A stretch of DNA of 5,295 bases from Chloroflexota bacterium. Lineage in GTDB: Bacteria; Chloroflexota; Limnocylindria; Limnocylindrales; CSP1-4. Below the pieces are notes generated by a model, which worked only from the letters and a program-made list of their open reading frames with translations, searched no databases and was not told where the DNA came from. The stretch is from assembly GCA_021801545.1 (NCBI GenBank), contig JAJYXX010000191.1, positions 1 to 5,295 of the forward strand. Reading direction: 5' to 3'. Shown here piece by piece: positions 1 through 5,177 of the stretch; the stretch's first letter is position 1; the number at the start of each line of letters is the position of its first letter. The translations under genes and the position numbers were made by a program.

Positions 1-1658
1 GCGCTCTCGACCTCGGCCGGGCCGACCCGCTTGCCGGCCACCTTGAGCGTGTCGTCCGAGCGGCCGTGGATGTACCAGTAGCCGTCGGCGTCGACCTCCG
101 CCCAGTCGCCGTGGACCCACGTGCCGCTGATCCGTGACCAGTACGTCTCGAGGTAGCGCTCCGGATCGCGCCAGAAGCCGCGGGTCATGCCCGGCAGGGG
201 TTGGCGGATGACGAGCTCGCCGACCGAACCCCGGACCGACGCGCCCGCGGCGTCGACGACGTCGGCGATCGTGCCCGGGCACGGGCCACCGAACGAGGCG
301 GGCTTGATCGGGGTCAGCGGGTTGCAGCCGACGATGCCGCCCGACACCTCCGTCCCGCCGCTGTAGTTGACGATCGGCAGCCGGCCTCCGCCCACCTCGC
401 GGAAGTACCACCACCAGGGCTCCGGGTTCCACGGTTCGCCGGTCGAACCCAGGACGCGCAACGTGCGCAGGTCGTGCGCTCGGACCGGATCCGGGCCGTG
501 GGCCATGAGCGCCCGGATGACGGTCGGGCTGAGGCCCAGGTGGGTCACCCGGTGGCGCTCGACGATCGACCAGATCCGGTCCGGTCCGGGGTGGTCGGGC
601 ACGCCTTCGTAGAGGACGAGCCGGGCGTCGAGGAGGAACGCGCCCGAGATCGCCCACGGTCCCATCATCCAGCCGAGATCGGTGAACCAGAAGAGCGTGT
701 CGCCGGGCCCGAGGTCGAAGCAGTGGGCGAGATCCTGGGCGCCTTTGATCGGGAAACCGCCGTGGACGTGGACGGCGCCCTTCGGCCGGCCGGTCGTGCC
801 CGAGGTGTAGATGAGCAGGTAGGGGGTCTCGGGGTCGGTCGGGCCCGGAGCCTGGGCCGGCGCGTCGGCCGGGGCAGCCGCGAGCGCCTCGTCCCACCAG
901 CGGTCGCGCCCCGGCGTCCACGCGACATTGCCGGCCCGATCGCCCAGCCGGCGGACGACGAGAACGCGCCGGACGGTCGGGGCGTCGCGCAGGGCGGCGT
1001 CGGCTGTCTCCTTGAGCCGGACGACCGAACCCCGGCGCAGGAAGCCGTCGGCGGTGATGAGGAGCGACGCCTCGCAGTCGGCGAGCCGGCCTGCGACCGC
1101 GATGTGCCCGTAGCCGGAGAAGATCGGGGTGTAGATCGCCCGGAGTCGTCCCAGGGCGAGGGCCGCGACGACCGTCTCGACGAGCATCGGCAGGAAGATC
1201 CCCACCCGGTCCCCTTCGCCGACCCCCGCGGCGGCGAGCATCCGTGCGGCCCGCCCCACCGACGCCTCGAGCTCCGCGTTCGTCAGGCGCCGGACCTCGC
1301 CGTCTTCGCCCTCCCAGGCCAGCGCCGCGCCGTCCGGATCCCGCCGGGCCCGGGGCTCGACCGCGGCCAGGGCGTAGTTGAAGCGGCCGCCGATCCACCA
1401 GCGGGTCCATTCGGGGCCGCGGGAGAGATCGACGACCTGGCGCGGGCGTGCCTGCCACGAGAGGCCGAGGTCGTCGGCGGCGACGCCCCAGAACCAGGCC
1501 GGATCCTCGGCCGCGTGGCGCTGGAGGGCCTCGAGCGAGGGCTCGCCGGTCGTGCGCAGGAAGCGGGCGAGGCGACTCTCGGCGAGGAGCTCGGGCGTGG
1601 GGTGCCACGCTGCGGCGGGAACGTCGCGGCCGAAGATCGGCCAGGTGGCGTGGTCCAT
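1..1658 (-). CDS. AMP-forming acyl-CoA synthetase, acetyl-CoA synthetase-like (C-terminus beyond window)
   Basis: This enzyme should activate a carboxylic acid with ATP to an acyl-adenylate and then to acyl-CoA in the cytoplasm. 552 codons are visible from ATG 1658; the family is usually about 620-660 aa, so roughly 100 C-terminal residues, including the catalytic A10 lysine, lie outside the window. An ACAS_N-like start is visible (WWIGGRFNYA, about residues 87-96). It is followed by the P-loop motif YTSGTTGRPKG (284-294), TDLGWMMGPW (326-335), STGEPWNPEPWWWY (405-418), NYSGGTEVSGG (431-441), HGDW (about 518-521) and the hinge/A8 region GRSDD...KVAGKRV (532-545). Aligned with acetyl-CoA synthetase WWQTETGG, the acetate-pocket Trp is Gly434, so acetate is unlikely to be the preferred substrate; the true acid is unknown. 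The gene starts 8 nt after the lipoprotein stop, so the two are probably co-transcribed. No strong Shine-Dalgarno sequence is seen. Confidence 0.93.
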   Translation of the reverse strand, partial: MDHATWPIFGRDVPAAAWHPTPELLAESRLARFLRTTGEPSLEALQRHAAEDPAWFWGVAADDLGLSWQARPRQVVDLSRGPEWTRWWIGGRFNYALAAVEPRARRDPDGAALAWEGEDGEVRRLTNAELEASVGRAARMLAAAGVGEGDRVGIFLPMLVETVVAALALGRLRAIYTPIFSGYGHIAVAGRLADCEASLLITADGFLRRGSVVRLKETADAALRDAPTVRRVLVVRRLGDRAGNVAWTPGRDRWWDEALAAAPADAPAQAPGPTDPETPYLLIYTSGTTGRPKGAVHVHGGFPIKGAQDLAHCFDLGPGDTLFWFTDLGWMMGPWAISGAFLLDARLVLYEGVPDHPGPDRIWSIVERHRVTHLGLSPTVIRALMAHGPDPVRAHDLRTLRVLGSTGEPWNPEPWWWYFREVGGGRLPIVNYSGGTEVSGGIVGCNPLTPIKPASFGGPCPGTIADVVDAAGASVRGSVGELVIRQPLPGMTRGFWRDPERYLETYWSRISGTWVHGDWAEVDADGYWYIHGRSDDTLKVAGKRVGPAEVES

Positions 1659-1666
1659 CGGGCCGC

Positions 1667-2149
1667 TCAGCCGCCCGTCCCGGCGGCCGCGCTGAGCGCC
1701 TGGGAGAGCGCCGCCCGAAACGCCGGCGTCCACGGCCCCTGGCCGGCTGCGACGTACGGGGAGACTTCGAGCTTCTCGTACGCGGCCGGGTCGCTGACGT
1801 ACGAGCGGGCGCACGAATCGACGTCGCCGAGGTTGCGCTCGTACGCGTCGCGGTCGCCGAAGATGTAGAGGTAGATGCGGATCGGCGATGACTGGTCGAG
1901 GCCCCGGGCCGTGAACGAGATCGCGGTCGGGCTCAGGCGCCGATCCGGGCAGCCGGCGTCACCGGACACGATGTCGGTGGCGGCGATGCCACGCAGGGCG
2001 AGCTCGTGGGTGATGCCGATGAAGTCGGCCGGGGTCGGGGCGGGCGGCTTCGTCGCCGCGCCGCAGGCAGCCGCCGCGAGCGAGGCGACGATCGCCACGG
2101 CGAATACCGTCCGGGCGAGGGGCCGAGGGGCAATCCGGAAGAGAGGCAT
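1667..2149 (-). CDS. Small lipoprotein of unknown function
   Basis: This is a 160-aa exported lipoprotein that I cannot assign to a named family. The N-terminus is a typical type II signal peptide: basic n-region (R5, R9, R13), hydrophobic core about residues 14-28, and a lipobox ending LAAAAC with the lipidated Cys29 followed by Gly. A short Pro/Ala linker (33-40) leads into a globular domain of about 115 residues. That domain has two further cysteines (C67, C113) that could form a disulfide outside the cytoplasm, and a likely beta strand IRIYLYIFGD (90-99). It is the first gene of the minus-strand unit, with the acyl-CoA ligase 8 nt downstream. There is no Shine-Dalgarno sequence before the ATG, but a TANNNT hexamer lies 6 nt upstream, which would fit leaderless transcription. 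A functional link to the ligase is inferred from spacing only. Confidence 0.85.
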   Translation of the reverse strand: MPLFRIAPRPLARTVFAVAIVASLAAAACGAATKPPAPTPADFIGITHELALRGIAATDIVSGDAGCPDRRLSPTAISFTARGLDQSSPIRIYLYIFGDRDAYERNLGDVDSCARSYVSDPAAYEKLEVSPYVAAGQGPWTPAFRAALSQALSAAAGTGG

Positions 2150-2155
2150 GGGCTG

Positions 2156-2161
2156 AGGCTA
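2156..2161 (-). promoter_or_regulatory. Candidate -10 element of a leaderless lipoprotein transcript
   Basis: Read on the minus strand this is TAGCCT, followed by CAGCCC and then the ATG at 2149. A TANNNT hexamer 6 nt before a start codon places transcription initiation at or next to the A of ATG, the usual geometry of leaderless genes in several high-GC phyla. The absence of any Shine-Dalgarno sequence agrees. No -35 element is visible, and the hexamer could occur by chance. Confidence 0.3.
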
Positions 2162-2197
2162 GCACCGCCTCGGCGGGACCGCGCGGCGCGCCCGCTG

Positions 2198-2248
2198 GCG
2201 CCGGGGCGTCGTCCGCGCGCCTGCGCCGGGGGCGTCGTCTGCGCGCCT
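2198..2248. repeat. Two-copy tandem repeat, 25/26-nt unit
   Basis: Two adjacent copies, 2198-2222 and 2223-2248, both begin GCGCCGGGG and end GCGCGCCT. They differ by one extra G in the second copy and one C/T substitution. The array lies in the spacer between the divergent lipoprotein and DUF1015 genes. Such a short array is most simply replication slippage in GC-rich DNA; no regulatory role is shown. Confidence 0.8.
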
Positions 2249-2284
2249 CTCGTCGCTGGCGTCGGCGCCCTCCCGTCGCCTGTG

Positions 2285-2320
2285 CCGGGGTTGCCGGCCG
2301 CCGGGGTTGCCGGCCGCCGG
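2285..2320. repeat. Perfect 16-nt tandem repeat, 2.25 copies
   Basis: The 16-nt unit CCGGGGTTGCCGGCCG occurs at 2285-2300 and identically at 2301-2316, followed by a partial third copy CCGG (2317-2320). Perfect identity suggests a recent duplication. The array lies 109 nt upstream of the DUF1015 start codon and directly before a small hairpin (arms 2320-2325 and 2330-2335, loop TGCC). It is a second repeat type within 130 bp of the divergent spacer. Confidence 0.85.
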
Positions 2321-2343
2321 CGCCCTGCCGGGCGCGGCTGTCG

Positions 2344-2349
2344 TACGAT
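2344..2349 (+). promoter_or_regulatory. Candidate -10 element for DUF1015-hydrolase unit
   Basis: TACGAT matches the TANNNT -10 pattern and overlaps the palindrome TCGTACGA (2341-2348). It is one of few A/T-containing spots in the spacer. No -35 hexamer is recognisable at the normal distance. A start just downstream would give a leader of roughly 70 nt to the GTG at 2429. This is a weak prediction from sequence alone. Confidence 0.25.
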
Positions 2350-2420
2350 GCGCACGAAGCCCCCAGCGGTCGTTCGCCGGGCATCGGCCTGCGCCGAGCC
2401 GGGACGACGTCACCCCGACG

Positions 2421-2425
2421 AGGAG
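2421..2425 (+). promoter_or_regulatory. Ribosome binding site of the DUF1015 gene
   Basis: AGGAG is preceded by a further G-rich base context (GACGAGGAG) and lies 3 nt before the GTG at 2429, which is closer than the usual 5-9 nt. It still decides the start. The in-frame ATG at 2348 would add 27 basic, low-complexity residues, has no Shine-Dalgarno sequence and would overlap the candidate -10 element. Confidence 0.6.
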
Positions 2426-2428
2426 TCC

Positions 2429-3760
2429 GTGCCCACGATCCGTCCCTTCCGCGCCCTCCGCTACGACCCCGAGGTCGTCGGCGACCTGGCCCTCGTCATG
2501 AGCCCGCCCTACGACGTGATCACGCCGGCGCAGCTGCCGGTGTTCCTGGCTCGCCACCCGAAGAACGTCGTCCGGCTCGACCTGCCGACCGCACAGCCCG
2601 GCGAAGAGCCTGACGAGCGCTACCGGCGGGCCGCCCGGACCCTCGCCGCGTGGCGCGCCGACGGCACGTTCCACCACGAGGCCCGACCGTCGCTCTACGT
2701 CTACGAGCAGACGTACCGCGTGCCGGGCAGCAAGGTCGAGCGCACGCAGCGCGGCTTCTTCGGCCGGCTCCGCCTCGAGCCGTTCGGGCCAGGCTCCGGC
2801 GTCCTGCCCCACGAGCGGACGCTCTCGGCGCCGAAGGAGGACCGCTACCGCCTGATCCGCGCGACCGGAGCGAACATCAGCCCGGTCGTCGGGCTCCACG
2901 ATGACTCGAGCGGTCGGTCGGCGGTCCTGCTCGAGACAGTCTCCGGGCGTCCGCCCGAGATCGACGTCGTCGACGACGAGGGCACGAGCCACCGGCTGTG
3001 GGTCGTCCCCGAGGATGAGCCGGCGCCGGACGGATCGGGGGCGACGATCGTCGCCGAGCTGGTCGCCCTGGCCGGCGCCGGTCCGGTCACGATCGCCGAT
3101 GGTCACCATCGCTACGAGACGGCGCTCCGCTACCGCGACGAGCAGCGGCTGAGTCGCCCGGGCGAGCAGGACCCCGCGTTCGACTACATCCTCATGCTCT
3201 TCCTCGAGACGTATCAGCCGCTCACCGTCCTGCCGACCCATCGGGTCGTGCGCGGCCTGGGCGAGGAGGGCGTGGCCCGGCTCGGGGAACGCCTCGGAGA
3301 GCTGTTCGACATCTGGGCGGCCGATCGGCCGGACCTCGAGCGGACGTTCGGCCCGGCCCGGCTCGCCGCCGGCGGCGGGGGCCGGTTCGGGTTCTGGACG
3401 CGTGCTGGCGGCGCGCTGCTCGAGGCGCGCCGGCCGGCCTTCGAGCCGTTCCTGCCGGCCGGCGGTGAGGCGCTCCGCCGGCTCGACGTGACGCTCCTCC
3501 AGGTCGCCCTCGAGCAGCTGACTGGTGTGGATCCGGCCGCCACGGCCGCCGGGTGCGTCGCCTACACGAAGTCGGTGGCCGAGGGGCTCGACTGGGTCGA
3601 GGCAGGCCATGACGGGGCAGACGCCGCGTTCCTCCTGGAACCGACCCCGGTCGCCGACATCGCCGCGGTGGCGAGGGAGGGCGATGTCATGCCCCAGAAG
3701 TCGACGTACTTCCACCCCAAGGCCCTGAGCGGCCTGCTGATCAACCCCCATGAGTGGTGA
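2429..3760 (+). CDS. DUF1015 family protein (COG4198)
   Basis: A cytoplasmic 443-aa protein of the DUF1015 family, matching the family's usual length of about 400-450 aa. From GTG 2429 the family signature starts at once: IRPFRALRYD (residues 4-13), MSPPYDVIT (24-32), HERTLSAPKEDR (128-139), ADGHHRYET (223-231), LPTHRVV (268-274) and the C-terminal block MPQKSTYFHPKALSGLL (421-437). No signal peptide or membrane segment is seen. Biochemical function is not established for this family as far as I know. The DGHHR motif resembles the active-site motif of ParB/sulfiredoxin-fold enzymes such as the free serine kinase SerK, and I recall DUF1015 genes near serA/serC in other bacteria; both are suggestive only, and no serine-pathway gene is present here. 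The gene is coupled to the downstream hydrolase-fold gene, whose ribosome binding site overlaps this stop codon. Confidence 0.92.
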   Translation: MPTIRPFRALRYDPEVVGDLALVMSPPYDVITPAQLPVFLARHPKNVVRLDLPTAQPGEEPDERYRRAARTLAAWRADGTFHHEARPSLYVYEQTYRVPGSKVERTQRGFFGRLRLEPFGPGSGVLPHERTLSAPKEDRYRLIRATGANISPVVGLHDDSSGRSAVLLETVSGRPPEIDVVDDEGTSHRLWVVPEDEPAPDGSGATIVAELVALAGAGPVTIADGHHRYETALRYRDEQRLSRPGEQDPAFDYILMLFLETYQPLTVLPTHRVVRGLGEEGVARLGERLGELFDIWAADRPDLERTFGPARLAAGGGGRFGFWTRAGGALLEARRPAFEPFLPAGGEALRRLDVTLLQVALEQLTGVDPAATAAGCVAYTKSVAEGLDWVEAGHDGADAAFLLEPTPVADIAAVAREGDVMPQKSTYFHPKALSGLLINPHEW

Positions 3761-3763
3761 GGA
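3756..3763 (+). promoter_or_regulatory. Ribosome binding site overlapping the DUF1015 stop codon
   Basis: GGTGAGGA contains the DUF1015 TGA (3758-3760) and lies 4 nt before ATG 3768. It favours ATG 3768 over the in-frame ATG 3750, which has only CAACCCCC before it and would add six residues. Ribosomes finishing DUF1015 would stop on this site, a usual layout for translational coupling. Confidence 0.65.
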
Positions 3764-3767
3764 CCGC

Positions 3768-4646
3768 ATGTCCGACGTGACCCCGGGACCCTCGGCGTGG
3801 GGTCCCCAGCAGCCGACCCCGAATGGCCGGCCGATCCGCAAGGACGAGATCGAGCTGACCGAGCGGGGGATCTACATCGAGTCGTGGCTGCCCGAGCGGC
3901 GCTCGCGCCGGCGGCCGCTCCTCTTCGTTCACGGCGAGCTGGCCGGCTCGTGGCTCTGGGAGCGGTACCTGGGCTACTTCGCCGGTCGCGGCTGGGAGGG
4001 GCACGCCCTCAACCTGCGCAACCACTACTGGTCGCAGTCGGCCGATCCGGCGACGCTCTCGTTCGACACGTACACCGAGGACGTCGTCGCTGCCCTCGGC
4101 CGGTTCGGCAGCAACGTCGTCGTCGTCGCTCACGGCATGGGTGGCCTCCTCGCGCTCAAGGCGGTCGAGCGTCACCCGGTCGCCGGGATGGTGCTCCTGA
4201 GCCCCGAACCCCCGCGCGACCTGCGCGTGCCGGCGCGTCCCCACGAGCTGCGCGAGATTCCCGAAGCCTACGGCAAGGACGCGATCGGCTGGGAGACGCT
4301 ACCCGAGAAGCTCCAGCGCGATCACCGCGACCTGACGCTCGCCGACGTCCTGCGCATCCAGCACCTGCTTGGCCAGAAGGCGCGCGAGGCGGGCGCCGCC
4401 CGCCGCCAGGTCCTCCAGGGCGTGCCGGTCGACCGGGCGGCGTTCGCCGAGCTGCCTGTGCTCGTCATCGGGGCCGGGCTCGACCGCTACGTCCCCGAGC
4501 CGGCGAGCGAACGGCTCGCCGAGTGGCTCGGGGCCGAGTACGAGCCGTTCGGGGCGCACTCGCACTACGGTCTCGTCCTCGGCGAACAGAGCTATCTCCA
4601 GGTCGCCGACGCGGTCCGCGCCTTCCTCGAGACGCACTCGCTATAG
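3768..4646 (+). CDS. Alpha/beta-hydrolase-fold protein with nucleophile Ser replaced by Gly
   Basis: A 292-aa cytoplasmic protein with an alpha/beta hydrolase fold and no signal peptide. After a charged, proline-rich N-terminus (1-30) comes the beta-strand and oxyanion motif LLFVHGELAGSW (51-62, HG at 55-56). The nucleophile elbow after strand VVVV reads AHGMGG (121-126), where active relatives have GHSMGG, so Gly123 (codon GGC, 4134-4136) stands at the catalytic Ser. A cap region follows (about 147-220). Then come the acid-bearing strand VLVIGAGLDRYVP (Asp239) and the histidine region FGAHSHYGLVLGE (His264/His266). Acid and histidine are thus kept while the nucleophile is lost, which predicts no classical esterase or lipase activity. 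A binding, chaperone-like or partner role is inferred. Reading frame and codon use are intact, so it is not a decayed gene. It is coupled to the DUF1015 gene 7 nt upstream. The substrate family cannot be named. Confidence 0.9.
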   Translation: MSDVTPGPSAWGPQQPTPNGRPIRKDEIELTERGIYIESWLPERRSRRRPLLFVHGELAGSWLWERYLGYFAGRGWEGHALNLRNHYWSQSADPATLSFDTYTEDVVAALGRFGSNVVVVAHGMGGLLALKAVERHPVAGMVLLSPEPPRDLRVPARPHELREIPEAYGKDAIGWETLPEKLQRDHRDLTLADVLRIQHLLGQKAREAGAARRQVLQGVPVDRAAFAELPVLVIGAGLDRYVPEPASERLAEWLGAEYEPFGAHSHYGLVLGEQSYLQVADAVRAFLETHSL

Positions 4647-4662
4647 ACAATCCTGCGTATTG

Positions 4663-4677
4663 CCCCCGCTGCGGGGG
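4663..4677 (+). terminator. Hairpin after the hydrolase gene, possible terminator
   Basis: A perfect 6-bp GC stem (CCCCCG / CGGGGG) with a 3-nt loop CTG begins 16 nt after the TAG of the hydrolase-fold gene. No T-tract follows (next bases ATGGTC), so it is not a canonical intrinsic terminator. Its position suggests transcription termination or 3'-end protection. Confidence 0.35.
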
Positions 4678-4759
4678 ATGGTCTCGCCGACGTCCACCGG
4701 GACGGAACGGCCCTGCGGCTGCCTCCGATCCGGCCCTCTGTTGGATCCTTGCACCTGCT

Positions 4760-4773
4760 GTCGGGAACCCGAC
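4760..4773. repeat. Inverted repeat GTCGGG-AA-CCCGAC
   Basis: A perfect 14-bp dyad with 6-bp arms and a 2-nt centre. The centre is too short for a good RNA hairpin, so a DNA-binding site for a dimeric protein is the easier reading. A related TGTCGGG-CAACC sequence recurs at 4891-4902. No flanking promoter is recognisable. Confidence 0.45.
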
Positions 4774-4877
4774 CGGGCTTGCGGCGGATGAAAGCAACCG
4801 ACACGGCGAGCGGTCTGACCGTCGAGTTCTTGCACGGGTGCGAGGGTCGATGCCCACTCCAGCCGACCAGTGCCGAG

Positions 4878-4961
4878 AACTTACATCCAGTGTCGGGCAA
4901 CCGACCGCCCCCGGCCTCCGGAGCCGGTCGGTTGGCTCGTTGCTTGCGCGTGGCGTAAGTT
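4878..4961. repeat. Nested inverted repeats, possible structured RNA
   Basis: An outer 7-bp pairing, AACTTAC (4878-4884) with GTAAGTT (4955-4961), encloses a perfect 10-bp stem, CAACCGACCG (4898-4907) with CGGTCGGTTG (4925-4934). The inner loop of 17 nt contains the palindrome CTCCGGAG (4916-4923). The nested layout would fold in RNA from either strand. It matches no RNA family I recognise, and no T-tract follows. A mobile-element remnant is an alternative. Confidence 0.5.
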
Positions 4962-4985
4962 GGGCCGGGCCCAGGGCGAACCAGG

Positions 4986-5072
4986 CCGGAGCCGGCCACA
5001 GCCGGCCGACCGGAGCTGGCCACGGCCGGCCGACCGGAGCAGGCGACCGGAGCGGGCGACCGGAGCGGGCGA
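4986..5072. repeat. Nested minisatellite: 2 x 24 nt then 3 x 13 nt
   Basis: Two 24-nt units (4986-5009 and 5010-5033, 22 of 24 identical) are followed without a gap by three 13-nt units (5034-5046, 5047-5059 and 5060-5072; the last two identical, the first with one change). All five units begin CCGGAGC and end in GA. The 13-nt unit CCGGAGCGGGCGA looks like the 24-nt unit with 11 nt removed. A partial unit CCGG follows. Copy number is likely variable through replication slippage. Confidence 0.85.
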
Positions 5073-5090
5073 CCGGCCTGCCGGAGCATC

Positions 5091-5125
5091 TTCAGCGAGG
5101 TTGTGGGTCGAGTTCAGCGAGGTTG
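5091..5125 (+). promoter_or_regulatory. Perfect 13-bp direct repeat, candidate operator
   Basis: TTCAGCGAGGTTG occurs at 5091-5103 and identically at 5113-5125, separated by TGGGTCGAG. The 22-bp period is about two helical turns, so both copies face the same side of DNA, as expected for two monomers or dimers of a regulator. The pair lies 53 nt upstream of the right-edge lipoprotein start. Its sequence is unlike the adjoining minisatellite, so it is not just another unit of it. Confidence 0.45.
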
Positions 5126-5177
5126 CTCACAGGGTAGCTCCCCCGAACATCGACCCGCGCGGTGCGATCCTCCGGCC

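Larger units (their letters stand above)
4647..5177. other. 531-bp intergenic region without a convincing gene
   Basis: No reading frame here has family motifs, a Shine-Dalgarno sequence and coding-like composition together. Compared with the neighbouring genes, the part from 4740 to 4960 has more A and T and no codon periodicity that I can see by eye. It holds a terminator-like hairpin, two further inverted repeats, a minisatellite and a direct-repeat pair, each listed separately. I see no tRNA, rRNA or recognised riboswitch. A small unclassified RNA or a regulatory region for the right-edge lipoprotein gene is possible. Confidence 0.55.

Noticed and set aside
201..1868. Long plus-strand open frame of 555 codons opposite the acyl-CoA ligase
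   Set aside because: It is antisense to the ligase, whose minus-strand frame shows all family motifs. The product is Arg/Asp/Gly/Pro-rich low complexity, as GC-rich antisense frames usually are.
2006..2428. Upstream extension of the DUF1015 frame, including ATG 2348
   Set aside because: The extension translates repeats and basic low-complexity sequence and overlaps the divergent lipoprotein. The family begins right after GTG 2429, which has an AGGAG just upstream.
2159..3841. Long minus-strand open frame of 560 codons opposite DUF1015
   Set aside because: It is antisense to a well-supported DUF1015 gene, runs through the tandem repeats and has no recognisable motif or ribosome binding site.
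4749..4958. Small plus-strand frame of 69 codons in the intergenic region
   Set aside because: It has no Shine-Dalgarno sequence, no family motif and no coding-like third-position bias, and it lies across the inverted repeats.
4986..5072. CRISPR array
   Set aside because: The units are directly adjacent with no unique spacers, and no cas genes are near.
4592..5089. Minus-strand frame of 165 codons in the intergenic region
   Set aside because: Its start lies in the minisatellite and its end overlaps the hydrolase gene antisense. The product is repeat-derived low complexity.
3797..5137. 446-codon plus-strand frame overlapping the hydrolase gene
   Set aside because: It is out of frame with the hydrolase-fold gene and Arg/Ala/Pro-rich, and its tail is a translation of the minisatellite.
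4647..5177. tRNA or known riboswitch in the long intergenic region
   Set aside because: No T-loop/anticodon pattern or CCA-type end was found on either strand, and no riboswitch core that I recognise is present.
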